NCBI GenBank assembly: GCA_021464415.1 | Contig: CM038465.1 | Location: forward strand, 22,289,839-22,353,838 | Length of the DNA stretch: 64,000 bases | Origin: Lonicera japonica | Lineage: Eukaryota > Streptophyta > Magnoliopsida > Dipsacales > Caprifoliaceae | Direction of reading: 5' to 3' | Shown: one piece after another, positions 1 through 11,582 of the stretch | How positions within the stretch are numbered: the first letter of the stretch is position 1 | Layout: every line of letters starts with the position of its first letter | Position numbers and translations under genes: made by a program | The notes under the pieces: generated by a model | The model's database searches: none | What the model was told of the DNA's origin: nothing | What the model saw: only the letters and a program-made list of their open reading frames with translations

Positions 1-747
1 TTTTGAAAGAATATTTTTATCAGTTATTTTCAATTTTATCAGTCTCAATCCACACCGGAATTGATTGATTTTGTGCCCCGTTTAATCTATAAATTTGGGC
101 GTTGAATTAAATATCCAATGTGAGAGTATGAAAATTGTCAAATGCCAATTTAAGTAATTAAATTGTGGTACACTATTTGACAAAAGAAATCTCGATGATT
201 GCTGGATACCAATTCCAAACTAAATTAGCTTCTGAAAAGCTCTGATTTTTATCAAAATGCACTGATTTTGTTGTCTATCTCTATACAAAACAATTGTGAA
301 ATCACGCACATACACACTGATTTCTAAAATCAAAAAGGGCGAAAAACGAAGCACACGTCTTCAATCCCCACCCAAAAATCCCTGTTTTTCTAAAAATAAA
401 AGGCTGAAGTGAGATAATATTACACGCGCATACGAATCTGTGATAATACTTAACGCATATTCTACTTAGAGACCGAAAGGGCGAATTGGGTGCCTAATCC
501 CTTCCCAATTCGTAATTTAATCCCCGAACCCTTGAATTGTCTGGTTTCGCATTAATTGTGTTTAAGAAGACGTTTAATTCATAAATGTTTTTCTTTTACA
601 CAAAACTTTTGTTTGTTTAGTAAAACAAACTGGCGACTCTGAATTGTTTACAAAATGTCATGTTTTTTTTTGTAATTAATAAAAAACTCCAACGTATTCC
701 GAAAAATAAAGGTGAAAAGCGGAGGAGCCGAAAACGCGGGTTTTCAC
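1..747 (+). repeat. Remnant resembling the end of a Tat/Ogre-type gypsy LTR; no gene
   Basis: No open frame of note. From about 470 the text runs through 'gggtgcctaatcccttccc' and a proline-rich-looking run 'aatccccgaaccc', and at 631 there is 'actggcgactct'. This order resembles the R/U5 end of Tat/Ogre gypsy LTRs followed by a TGGCGACTC primer site. The similarity stops at about 747, where the leader of Copia-1 begins, so this is probably a truncated element abutting Copia-1. The first 450 bases show nothing I can assign. The assignment rests on remembered family features, not on an alignment. Confidence 0.4.
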
Positions 748-859
748 ACTAACGAGGCATATTTTTCAAGGTTTAGGCTGCTGGCGAATACTTTTTAAAA
801 TGGTAGGGGGTACCATAGTTAAATATAGTGTTCAAAGTTGTTATTGCCCATTATAATTT

Positions 860-860
<1 letters not shown>

Positions 861-914
<54 letters not shown>
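861..914. repeat. (TTA)n microsatellite in the Copia-1 leader
   Basis: About eighteen perfect ATT/TTA units lie just before the gag start. Copia-2 has the same flanks ('cataatttcta' then 'tgtgattctca') without the array, so the expansion is specific to this copy. Confidence 0.95.
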
Positions 915-933
915 GTGATTCTCAGGATTTAAA

Positions 934-1956
934 GTGACAAACTCTTTCAACCCACTTTCTATTATACTCAACCAAAACAAATTGACTGGACCTAATTATA
1001 TTGACTGGAAAAGGAACTTGAATATTGTGCTTACTGCTGAAGAGTACAAGTTTGTACTCACTGAGGTTTGTCCAGAAGAACTTGGTGAGGGGGCGACCGA
1101 AGAGGAAACCCAGGCTTACCGAAAAAGGAAAAAGGCTGATGAGATGGCGTGGTGTTACATTTTTGCTTCTATGTCAAATGTACTGCAACATCAGCATGAG
1201 TCTTTAGCCACTGCCTACGACATAATGCTAAACCTCAAAGATATGTTTGGATATCAGGATCGTGCCGCAAGGTAGGTTGCAATAAAGGACATCATGAACA
1301 CAACATTGGTTGAAGGAACCCGAGTTAGGGATCATGTTCTGAAGATGATTAGTCTTCTGAATGAACTAGAGATCCTTGGAGCTGAAATCGATGGGGAAAC
1401 TCAGGTCGATATCATTCTCCAGTCGTTGTCGGATTCATTTAAGGGATTCCGACTAAATTACAACATGACCAAGTTTAAATATTTGTTGTCGGAACTTCTT
1501 AAAGAACTCCAAGCAGCTGAGGGACTCATTGGTAAGTCAGCTAGTGCTCTGGTGGCTGAGAAAGCTTCTACTTCTAAGTTTAAAAGTAAGAAAAAGAAGA
1601 AGAAGAATAACGCACAAGCTGCAGTCCCACAAGGAGCAGCACGTGCAGCAGTCGCTGGACCTCAAGGAGGAGTGAAAAAGCCTGTAGGCAAATGTTTTCA
1701 CTATAAGCAGAAAGGGCACTGGAAGAATGATTGTCCCCGTTTCCTAAACCGCCAGAACAATGGAGGTAAATTTTATTTATTAGTTGTTGAAACTTGTTTA
1801 GCGGTCCGATCTACCAGTACCTGGTGTGTAGATTCGGGAGCCACTAATCATGTCTGCAATACTTTGCAGGGGTTCCAGGAAACCAGGCAACATAGGAATG
1901 AAGAAATTTATCTGCACTTGGGTAATGCTACGAAGGTGGCAGCAGTTGCAGTATGA
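934..1956 (+). pseudogene. Copia-1 gag and protease, broken
   Basis: Gag forms the particle and packages RNA; the aspartic protease cuts the polyprotein. The frame opens with LSIILNQNKLTGPNYIDWKR, the usual N-terminal copia gag motif, runs to a stop at 1273-1275, then resumes from 1294. A lysine-rich stretch at 1576-1611 precedes a CCHC zinc knuckle at about 1693-1734 in which the second cysteine is tyrosine (C-x2-Y-x4-H-x4-C), so RNA binding should be damaged. The protease motif WCVDSGATNHVC lies at about 1822-1857 with the catalytic Asp at 1831. The expected start codon reads GTG at 934, whereas Copia-2 has ATG at this place. The frame ends at 1956; the rest of the protease and the pre-integrase region to 2323 are full of stops. 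Confidence 0.85.
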
Positions 1957-2323
1957 GATGTTTATCTTCAGTTTAGTTAGGATAGGATTTTAGTAATTAA
2001 GGATTGTCTATATGTACCTTCCATTAGAAAGAATTTAATTTCTATTTCTAGATTGTTTTAGGACAAATATTTTGTTCATTTTAATGATAAAACAGTTATT
2101 ATTAGAAAAAATAAACAATTTATTTGTTCTGGAACATTGGTGAATGATCTTTATATAATAAATCCTGACTTGTCTACATTGCAACTATACGAATTGAATA
2201 ACACTAATAATTAAGAGAAATAAACCTTCAAAGATGAATCAAACATATCTTTGGCACTTACGCCTTGGTCATATTAATCTAAAAAGAATTCAAAGACTGG
2301 TCGAAAATGGGCCATTAGGTTGA

Positions 2324-3535
2324 TTGGAAGTGGAGGCACTTCCAGTCTGTGAATCCTGTTTAGAAGGTAAAATGACTAAGAGACCATTCTCGGCAAAAGG
2401 CTATAGGGTTAAAGAACAATTAGAACTGGTTCATTCTGATTTGTGTGGTCCTATAATTGTCCAGGCTAGAGGTGGCTTTGAGTATTTCATCACATTCACT
2501 GATGATTACTCAAGGTATGGATACATTTACTTAATGCGACGAAAGTCTGAAGCCTTTGAGAAATTTAAAGTATTCAAGGCAGAAACGGAGAAGCGTCTAG
2601 GAAAATGTATCAAAACACTACGACCAGATCGTGGTGATGAATATCTCTTAGGAGAGTTTAGGGAATACTTGTCAGAAAATGGGATTACATCCCAGTTGTC
2701 TGCATCGGGTATGCCACAGCAGAATGGTGTAGCAGAAAGAAGGAATAGGACTCTTATGGAAATGGTAAGATCTATGATGAGTTATTTAGACCTACCTAAT
2801 TCCTTTTGGGGATATGCTTTAGAAACAACATCATATATTCTTAACTTGGTGCCATCAAAGTCAATACCTACTACACCCATAGAATTGTGGACTAGGCGTA
2901 AGCCTAGTCTACGGCATATTTGGATATGGGGTAGTCCAGCACACGTGCTGCAAGGTAATGCAGATAAATTGGAGTCAAGAACAGAAATGTGTTTCATTGT
3001 TGGATATCCTAAAGGAACCAAGGGTGGCCTATTTTATAATCCTCGAGAAGGAAATGTTATTGTTAGCACCAATGCCAAATTCTTAGAAGAGGATTATATC
3101 ATGGACCACAAGCCCAGAAGTAGTGTTGTTCTAAAGGAAATAAGAGGAGAAAAAGTAAGGCACAATTTGTCTGTACCTTAAGTACAAGAGGAAGTACCAC
3201 AAGATATAGATATTATCCCATTACCTCGTTGTAGTGGGAGAATTGTTGATGCTCGTGCACATCCTGAACGAACCACTAACACGCAAGTTCAGGAACCAGC
3301 GCAGGTTCTTGAACCAACGCAAATTCCCGAACCAGCACAACATGTGGATAGTGAGTTGGGAAGTTCAGTACCTGCACAAGTTACACAAACACAAGTAATG
3401 CTTCGTCGTAGTGGAAGGGTTGTACGTAAACCCGACCATTTTATGTTCTTGGGAGAGTTTTATGACAAGGTCCCTGATGAACACGAAATGGATCCCTTTA
3501 ACTACAATGAAGCACTTCAAGATAAAGATGCATAA
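2324..3535 (+). pseudogene. Copia-1 integrase, with one internal stop
   Basis: Integrase inserts the cDNA into the host genome. The open part 2324-3181 (285 aa) holds the end of the GAG-pre-integrase domain (CESCLEGK), the integrase core with HSDLCGP and TDDYSRYGY (first Asp), RPDRGDEY (second Asp) and NGVAERRNRTL (Glu of the D,D-35-E triad), then the copia-specific GSPAHV and GYPKGTKGGLFYNP region. A TAA at 3179-3181 interrupts the frame, which then continues in phase through the Pro/Gln/Glu-rich linker to the LRRSGRVVRKPDHF motif and stops at 3533-3535. The methionine at 2324 is simply the first ATG after a damaged stretch and not a real start. Confidence 0.85.
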
Positions 3536-3550
3536 AAATGGCAAACGGCT

Positions 3551-4257
3551 ATGAAATTTGAAATGGAGTCCATGTACTCTAATAAAGTCTGGGATCTTGT
3601 AGAACCACCCAAAGGGATGAAACCCATTGGATGCAAGAGGGTATATAAGAGAAAGAGAAGAGCAGACGGGAAGGTGGAAACCTTTAATGCAAGGCTTGTT
3701 GCAAAAGGGTTCACTCAGAAAGAAGGAATCGATTATGATGAAACCTTTTCACCGGTTGCCATGCTAAAGTCTATTCGGATTCTCTTATCCATTGCGGCTC
3801 ATATTAATTACGAGATTTGGCAAATGGATGTCAAGACAGCTTTCCTTAACGGAAGTCTTGATGAAAGCATCTATATGATGCAGCCAAATGGATTCATAGC
3901 AAAGGGCCAAGAGCATATGTTGTGCAAGCTTAAGAAGTCTATTTATGGGCTTAAGCAAGCGTGTAGATCTTGGAACATCCGTTTTGATCAGGCAATCAAG
4001 TCTTTTGGTTTTAATCAATGTCCGATGAGTCTTGTGTGTACAAAAGGTGTAACGAAAACGTAGTGGTATTTCTGGTATTGTACGTAGATGATATCTTACT
4101 TATTGGGAACGATATGGGGTTATTATCTTCAGTGAGGGTATGGTTATCAAGTCAATTCGATATGAAGGACTTGGGAGAAGCTAGTCACATCCTTGGTATT
4201 AAGCTTATGCGAGATCGGAAAAATAGGATGTTAGGCTTGTCACAAGCTACTTATTGA
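3551..4257 (+). pseudogene. Copia-1 reverse transcriptase, frameshifted
   Basis: The copia RT (RVT_2 type) copies the genomic RNA. The first piece (3551-4063, 170 aa) contains WDLVEPPKGMKPIGCKRVYK, RLVAKGFTQKEGIDYDETFSPVA and QMDVKTAFLNGSLDESIYM, which carries the first catalytic Asp. A frameshift near 4018 moves the frame to 4018-4257, which carries the active-site YVDD at 4081-4092 and KDLGEASHILGIKL. The frame stops at 4255-4257 and is damaged to about 4279. The site corresponding to the LARD insertion in Copia-2 is about 3950-3965 here and is empty. Confidence 0.88.
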
Positions 4258-4279
4258 TACAATTCTTTCCATATTTAGT

Positions 4280-4900
4280 ATGCAGGATTCCAAGAAAGGG
4301 TTTTTCCCTTTCAGGCATGGAATCACTCTATCCAAGGATCAGTGTCCTAAGACACCTGGTGAGATAGAGAAAATGAAGGCAGTTCCTTATGCCTCGGCAG
4401 TAGGAAGCCTCATGTATGCTATGTTGTTTACTAGACCAGACATCTACTTTGCTGTTGGTATGGTTAGCAGATATCAGTCTAATCCAGGGCAAGAACACTG
4501 GACTGTGGTAAAACATATACTCAAGTACCTTAAAAGGACTCGAGATCTTATGTTGGTTTATCAGGCAGATAGTCTAGTGCCCATTGGGTACACAGACTCA
4601 GATTTTCAGTCAGATAGGGATTCTAGAAAGTCAACTTCAGGATCTGTGTTTACTCTAAGAGGTGGGGTCATTAGTTGGAGGAGTATTAAGCAGTCTTGTA
4701 TTGCTGACTCCACCATGGAAGCTGAATATGTGGCTGCTTCAGAAGTGGCTAAAGAGGCAGTTTGGCTCAGGAACTTTCTTATGGATCTAGATGTGGTACC
4801 TTCAGTGCATTCAGCTATTACAATTTATTATGATAATAGTGGAGCAGTTGCAAATTCGAAGGAGCCACAGACTCATAAGAAGGGAAAACACATAGAGTGA
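4280..4900 (+). pseudogene. Copia-1 C-terminal RT and RNase H
   Basis: RNase H removes RNA from the RNA-DNA hybrid. This 206-aa piece contains PYASAVGSLMYAMLFTRPDI (end of RT), then RNase H motifs GYTDSDFQSDRDSRKSTSG (first Asp), SIKQSCIADSTMEAEYVAA (Glu) and YYDNSGAVA (second Asp). All the recognisable acidic residues are present. The frame stops at 4898-4900, just after HKKGKHIE, a little earlier than usual; the remaining C-terminal text ('LADPFTK'-like) is readable to about 5050 with stops. Copia-2 has a short deletion at the same place. Confidence 0.87.
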
Positions 4901-6055
4901 AAGTATCTTCTAATTAGATATATTGTGCAGAGAGGCGATGTTATAGTGACTAAGATTGCATCGGAGACAACCTAGCTGATCCTTTTACGAAGAGCTTACC
5001 GGCCAAGACTTTTGATAGTCACGTTGAAGGAATGGGGGTGAGGTGCATAGCTGCATGGCTTTGAGTCTAAGTGTGAGATTGTTAGAGTGATATACTAAAA
5101 GCCATGATTTTATTATTATTGGTTTTGATATGTTATATAGACTCGGTTTTGCTATTTTAATTAAAATCTTTATGGGCAATGGTTGCATGATATTATTTAT
5201 TTAAATGTTGTGCATGTGTGTGTATTTTATTCCATATAGTAGATGATTTGGTGTGCAGAGTATAGCTTACACACAGAGGATCATATCATCGGTTCTTGTG
5301 GAATATAAGTTTATTGGTTCACGGTCTTAGATGGAATTGGACAACCATCGATAGGATTGTGGCACAAGTTTTAGTAGTTTATCTTGACTACAAGAAACGG
5401 TACAGTTTTAACTCGTTGTGCTAGTACACTTTATGTGTATTGAACAAGACCAGTTTGGGCTAATTGTTTTTATACTGACTATATAAAACAATTTAAAATC
5501 CCATGATTATTATGATTACTTATGCTCTTAATATTAAAATAATTAATAGACATATATATGTAGTGTTTGTTGTTTTGACTCATTAAAAGAGAGATTCATT
5601 TATGGATCAACAATCTTCGTGAATTGGATGGCGACACTATATGTATGATGAATATTAATTATTGACGGAATTCGAGTCCCGGTATAGGGATTGATGATAA
5701 CCCCTTGAGAAGCTTATAAGTTTTGATTATGTCAAACCCTGCAGGTGGATTATGTTAATCCGACATGTCAAATAAGTTAAGTGGTAAGCTCAAGCATTAA
5801 GAAGTCATTTAAATATAATTGTCAGTAATTTAATTTAAATGACGACTATCTGTAATCTTAACATGGGGAGAATAATAAGTATTTAATAATAAGGAGCTCG
5901 AAATATAATTTTGAGATAAGGACGGGAGTGCAATTATAATTCTTTAGTGGTGTGAATTATAATTTATGGAAGGAATCAATTCTTAATTGAATTAGGATTC
6001 CAGTTTTCCATAGTAAGCTCAAACACTTATTTCTCCTTAGGGTCCCTATCGTAGC

Positions 6056-7712
6056 TAACGCGCCGAAAATACTTCCGTGCTTAGGTACCCAAGTGCAGGT
6101 TGTCAAGTTATAATACTTGGTAAGTCCAAGTGTCGAACCACAAAGATAGTCGGAAAGACGATGTGGTGATTACGAGTCCAAGGTTTTGTGAAGAGAATTT
6201 AATTGGTTGATTTTAGTTGTTGATTTTAAAGTCTTGCAACAAAAATTAAAATGATGTAATAATAGATGAGAAAAGGCTAAGGCATTATAGAATACATTTG
6301 TTTTGCAAAGTTAAGTAAAAGCAATCTCATTCAAAGTTCTCAATGCAATTCCTAAGTGTAGAATATTTTACCTATTTCTAAGCAAAAAAGTGTGGAGCAA
6401 AAGCAACCCATTCCCATATAAATGCCATATAAAGAAAGGGTGTAAGCAAATATCAACACAAGTGTATCTCTCATTTTTATCTTGTGACAAAGGGTGTGAA
6501 GCAAGTGCAACCCATTCCCATATAATATCAACCAAGATTCAAACTTAAAATACACAAAAAGAAAAGGCATAAATTTAAACTAGGCATTTAAGAACTCATT
6601 GTTAGTTTCCCCTAGGCAAATGACTTGATTATGAAAATGGCCAACTACAAGGAGTTTAGCTCGATAAATCATAACATTTCATTTGTCTAAGATTGGGAGG
6701 TCTAGGTGGAGGTCAAACCGTCCTATATAGACTTATTTGATAAATACAAATTGAATCCTTAAAATGATTAATGAAGTTGTTTATGACATAAATTTAAAAG
6801 ATCCTCTTTGGCAATACTTTAACTAAGAAGATGATGAGTCTTAAAATCACATAAAGTGTAGAAAGCACTCAACATATCATTAAAGTATTAAAAGATTAAA
6901 ATCTCAAATTTATGGTGTTTTTATGAATATTCAAAAACTAATCATGCTTGGCAATGAAAAGTATCTCATTCAAAGAAAGAATGGACATAGGCTAGTAAGA
7001 AATACACAAGTGTATCATCTCTCCATTAATGCTTGAGATCTATGTATACAAGGCATACAAAGTCAAATCATCATATGAAAATTATCTTACTAGCTTATGA
7101 ATGGTTGAAAAAAATGGAGAAGATGAAGGATTCAAAAAGTATTTAACAATACTTACATAATTAATGCATTGCAAATTCATCTTTTAGCCTTAGCAAAGAA
7201 ATTTACTCCATAATAAATGTAGAGACAAGAATTATAAAAGTGAACTCCATTTCTCTCTCTAGAAAAATATTACAAGCTCTTTATAAATTGAGAAATGAGA
7301 AAAAAATAAGACTCCTCTCCAAGGCAATAATGAAGACTATAAATAGGAGAGTTGTGTTGGATGCCAAAATTAAACAATGCTTTCTTTTATTTTTGGTGGA
7401 GAATTCCACTATCTTGGATACTCTTTAATCACATGGACAATTCCACTTTCTCTCTTTAATCACATGGACATGGAGACTTCCACTTTCTTGGATGCTCTTT
7501 AATCACATGGAGACTTCCACTTTCTTGGATGCTCTTTAATCACATGGAGACCTCCACTTTCTTGAATTCCTTTTCTCCATGGAAAATTCCACTATTGTAT
7601 TAAATACAATATTTCTTAAAATCTAAAGACACCAAAATAAACACAAAAATGTGCCTTTCTAAGCATTGTTAAATACAAAAGTGCTACGAGACTAATCGCG
7701 AAATAAGTTGGC
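6056..7712 (-). mobile_element. Insertion in the Copia-1 LTR; probably a gypsy solo LTR
   Basis: This block is absent from the Copia-2 LTR. Its left part (about 6080-6160) has the layout 'acaagtgca..., ...taagtccaagtgtcgaaccacaaag' seen at the left end of the Gypsy-A LTR (25614-25690: cg-rich tag, 'aagcgaggtcaatcccacaaag'), which suggests a minus-strand solo LTR of the same broad gypsy group. I found no clean TG...CA ends or TSD, so limits are approximate. No coding frame beyond short chance ORFs. Confidence 0.4.
7420..7575. repeat. 37-bp tandem repeat, about 3.5 units
   Basis: The unit 'cttggatgctctttaatcac...' followed by 'atggagacttccacttt' starts at 7487 and again at 7524 (period 37), with diverged copies before and after ('tctttaatcacatggaca' at 7421 and 7453). 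It lies in the insertion at 6056-7712. Confidence 0.85.
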
Positions 7713-8016
7713 AAACCGAGTATAATTCTCACCAATTTAGGGTTTGTGCCATAGAGAGTAGAGAATGAGATCTTAGTGATACCACAGCCCACACTCGGTA
7801 CAGGATTGCAAGACGAAAGGAATACGATAGAAGATCTTGAGGTTCTATCGAGCCCGTGTTCTCGATTCGTCTCCAGCAATCCCAGTTTGTGCTGAGACGA
7901 GATCAAACCAGAGAGATCTCGAAGGTAAAATCCGATTCCGCACTAGGGTTTTTACATAAAAAATTTTGTTCGGTCTACACGCAATATTAAACGATTTTGG
8001 AACTAAGTTTCCATCA

Positions 8017-8837
8017 TATGTATCTTATGATAGGCTATATGAATCGAATAAGTCATTTGTAAATCAATTATCCTATGTATTTATTCCTAACAGTGTGCAT
8101 GAAGCATTGAAAGATCCAACTTGGAAAGCAACTATGGACGAGGAGATGAGATCCTTGAAAAAGAATGGCACATGGGATATGGTTAAATTGCCGCCAGGAA
8201 AAAAACGTGTTGGTTGCAAATGGGTGTATACAGTGAACTATAAAGCGGATGGAACTATCGAAAGATATAAAGCACGACTAGTAGTGAAAGGCTACACCCA
8301 GACACATGGGATCAATTATTGAGAGACATTTGCACCAGTGATGAAAATTAACACTGTGCGTGTCTTGCTCTCTCTTTAGCTACAAATATGGACTAGCCGC
8401 TACAACAATTTGATGTAAAAAATGCATTCTTACATGGGGACTTGGAAGAAGAGGTATACATGGAATTCCCACCTGAGTATGAAGTTCCTGTGGAACATCA
8501 AAATAAAGTTTGCAAATTGAAAAAGTCATTGTATGGTTTGAAACAATCTTCGAGAGCTTAGTATGGAAGATTCGCTAGATCAATGAGAAATTTTGGTTAC
8601 AAACAGGGTAATTCCGATCATACATTTTTTTTGAAGAAGTGCCATCAGAAGCTCATAGCACTCATTGTGTATGTTGATGACATGGTGGTTACTGGAAATG
8701 ATCCACAAGAATAAAAAGCACTAAAGAAATATCTCTCTCGAGATTTCGAGATGAAAGAACTTGGCGAATTGAAGTATTTTTGGGAATCGAAGTGTCTAGG
8801 TCTTCAAAAGGAATCTTTTTATCTCAGAGAAAGTATG
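8017..8837 (+). pseudogene. Copia-3 reverse transcriptase, N-terminal and central part
   Basis: The frame starts inside the protein (YVSYDRLYESNKSF), then IPNSVHEALKDPTWKATMDEEM, GCKWVYTVNYKADGTIERYK and RLVVKGYTQTHGINY, a standard copia RT N-terminus. TGA at 8320-8322 stops it. Past this point the homology is still readable: [35 protein letters not shown], and the active site YVDD at 8670-8681. I see at least two more stops (a TAG replacing the Trp of the RAWYG motif near 8560, a TAA at about 8713) and frameshifts near 8378 and 8782. The frame is cut at 8837 by the solo LTR and resumes at 11588. Confidence 0.88.
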
Positions 8838-11582
8838 TGTGATGTCTCGAATCCTGTTATGAGGTTTAGACCTCCGGGACCTGGTTAATCACGGTGCCGT
8901 ACGCGACGGCGGGTTTAAAATGCATGATATAAAACTTGTATAATAAAAAATTACATATAAGGCCACATTTTTAGAAAATTTTGACATGTGGAGTTCGTAT
9001 TTTCAATAAACCAACCCCTATAAAAATAAGACATAAGTTTATCTAAAACTTCAACTCCATATCTGTAAAGTATTAATCAAATATTAGTAAAACAGTTCAA
9101 TATAAGACAATTCCTCCAACGAGGTTCCAATAGTTAAATAATAAGGCCTTACATCTCATATGAATTGACATTAATACAATTTAATGATACAAACAATACT
9201 AATGGTACTAATATATAACTCTTAAGTCACAAGTCATCAACATACGATTTCAACTGTTTATGGTCATCAGAGGTTCTAATCCGTACTTGTATTGCCTCAA
9301 GGAGGTACCTGCAAAACTGTTGAAAAATGGGAGTGAGCCAAACACGGGCACAGTGAGAACTATAGGGTTATATATACGTAATACGTTTTTAAAACAATGT
9401 GTGCAATGTATAATAATAATGGAAGTAGTAGTTTTGTTATTATCATGCATATATATACATATTCCAATTCTATAAAACCCTTTATATACGTATAAGTTCA
9501 GTTTATCAATGAAATGAAAACCATTTTATATGCAATACATTCTAAGTGCAATCTTGTCCCCGTAAATACGGTAAAATATGTATCATCAAGATACTATTAA
9601 AATACAAATAAAAGATCAATCATAAATGTAATTAGTAAAATAGTATCATTGATAAATGGAACCATAAAGTGAGCGTAGGCACTAATCTTTTAATCACAAT
9701 CTCTCGTCCATCTATCTAATATCCAACTATTTCTTATCCAACATCTAGGATTTTTCTGACTGTGCACAGCGATCGCGATCTAAGCTATGCAGCCCCTAAG
9801 GCTGGGTCCCCCCGTGGACCACCTAGATGTGCAAGGTATGGCACCTCGCGCGGTCCCCCTAGCTAGGCCATAGAGTACGCCGCTCCCCAAGCGGGATCCC
9901 TCTACAAGGATCATAGAGTATGCCGCTAAAATAGAGGGGTCCCTCTACGCGGACTAGGGTATGTAGCCACCAAGGCTAAGTCAACCCCATGGACTATTAG
10001 TGCCTGTTTGTACTCAAAATAAGATGGTTTTTGAAAGTAGTATATATCAAGTAAATTATATGTATAAATCAAGATATGTACTGAAATATACATCTATCGC
10101 ATCTATAGATATATATATATATTCAATAAAGTTCAGATAGACTAACCAAATATGTATCTCGGAATACACATATATCGTATAGATATCATCTTTATATATG
10201 TATATAAACATTAAGTCGTCACATAGCCATATTAGTGTTATGTTTAAGCCATCTCCACCAAGTCCATCATGTTTGCCATTTTGTGGCTTAGTCAAGAACC
10301 TTATAAACCATATTCACCAATTCGGGAACTTTTATGACAATCATATAATTGACCACCCTAAGCCAAGTGGAATTCACAATTTATAATAATTAGTTTCAAT
10401 ATAAACTTTTCAATATAGTCTCAGTACATAAACCATTCGAAAACACATTTCAAATATGCTCCGTATAGGTACGGACTGGTGGGTTTCATATAAATCTTGT
10501 AATACTTAGTCAATGGCTTAACCATAACAATAATATCACATACATGAGGTAAAATAACCACAATAGACTTTAAACCCATCCATATATCCATATATATATA
10601 TGTATCGCTATAAATTATCCATTATCGTATCTGTCCAGATGGGTTTTATACCAAACTTCATATTCATCTATATAAAATGGGATAATTGTTGTATAATTAA
10701 CAAATTGAAGTTATATAACCCGCAAATCAACAAAACAATCAAAGAAAAGCACCCAATTCCCCATGGACAAGCATAACTTAGAGATGATATGCAAAACCCC
10801 CAATTTTTATTTGAAATCAAACATACAACACAATATAATTTGAAAAGATGTTTGAGTAATAATGTTCCCACCTTATTGAAGCTCTATCCTTGAACGTTGA
10901 ATGATGAATTGAGCTGAACTGAAGCAATCACGAATTTTTCCCAAAAGCTTGAGCCCTAGCAATGGTGGATTGAAGAAGATGATGAAGAAGATGAAAATTT
11001 GAAGGTGATTTGGTTGTGATTTTGGGTTATGATGATGGATAGCAAAGGATCTCTCAAAAACTCCCCAAAAATGAGCTTTCAACTCTCTCTAACTCCCTCT
11101 AATGGTGCTGGGTCGAAATAGGGAAGATAAGGGGAGAAAAGGGCATAAATATCTAGCCTAAAATGGTTAAAAAACCCGATGGCTCCTCTGTGATCGATTA
11201 GAGCATTCCTCTGATCGATCAGAGAAATTCTGCACAATGTTCGCACTTTGTCGTTCCCCGTTGACCCCCGAAACGATGAAACTCTAGCCGCAAACGGGGA
11301 GTCATTTGGACTTCGTATGAGAGAGTTATGACTTCTCAAAGTTGGCCAAAAACTCATTTCGGCAAAAGTTCAATTTTCACCGTTATTCACCAAATTCAAA
11401 AACGGTTTCCCAAAATGTGTTCCAACCTTGCACGCATACTTAATATCCTTCAAATGACTTATTAGGAGTGTTGGATCAATTATAGAGGTTCCAGAACAAA
11501 AATCGACTTCTCCAACGGAAGTTTTGGCCTTAAATATGCTTAAGAGGATAATTGGCACGAAAATGAAATACGGGGTATTACA
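8838..11582 (-). repeat. Solo LTR (2745 bp, gypsy/chromovirus-like) in Copia-3, TSD GTATG
   Basis: The ends are TGTGATGTCTCG at 8838 and GGGGTATTACA at 11582, so on the minus strand the LTR begins TGTAATACCCCG and ends in CATCACA. The Copia-3 bases GTATG stand on both sides (8833-8837 and 11583-11587). No primer site, purine tract or coding domain lies within, so this is a solo LTR left by LTR-LTR recombination. It contains GC-rich subrepeats (9770-9990), a conserved block at 9290-9362 and a perfect 16-bp palindrome at 11209-11224. ORFs here are chance frames. Confidence 0.88.

Larger units (their letters stand above)
748..8016 (+). mobile_element. Copia-1: decayed Ty1/copia retrotransposon, 5' LTR missing
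   Basis: The order gag, protease, integrase, RT, RNase H on the plus strand is the Pseudoviridae (Ty1/copia) order. The element starts in its leader at about 748 (the same leader text occurs on the minus strand of Copia-2 near 56020) and ends with a 3' LTR at 8016. The 5' LTR and primer site are absent, replaced by the 1-747 remnant. The coding part carries several stops and frameshifts, so it cannot be autonomous. Its right end lies in the RT gene of Copia-3. The same family reappears as Copia-2 (38210-58007). Confidence 0.9.
5080..8016 (+). repeat. Copia-1 3' LTR, interrupted
   Basis: It starts TGTTAGAGTGATATAC at 5080 after the purine-rich but degenerate tract AGTGTGAGAT (5070-5079) and ends TTTCCATCA at 8016, matching the ends of the Copia-2 LTR (38210-39630, read on minus). 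The match is continuous from 5080 to 6055, breaks, and resumes at about 7712 ('ataattctca', 'agggtttgt') through to 8016. The intervening 1.65 kb is a separate insertion. Without it the LTR would be about 1.3 kb, like the 1.42 kb LTR of Copia-2. Confidence 0.82.

Noticed and set aside
9250..9475. Overlapping sense/antisense frames of about 70 codons
   Set aside because: They lie in the solo LTR at 8838-11582 over the conserved non-coding block.
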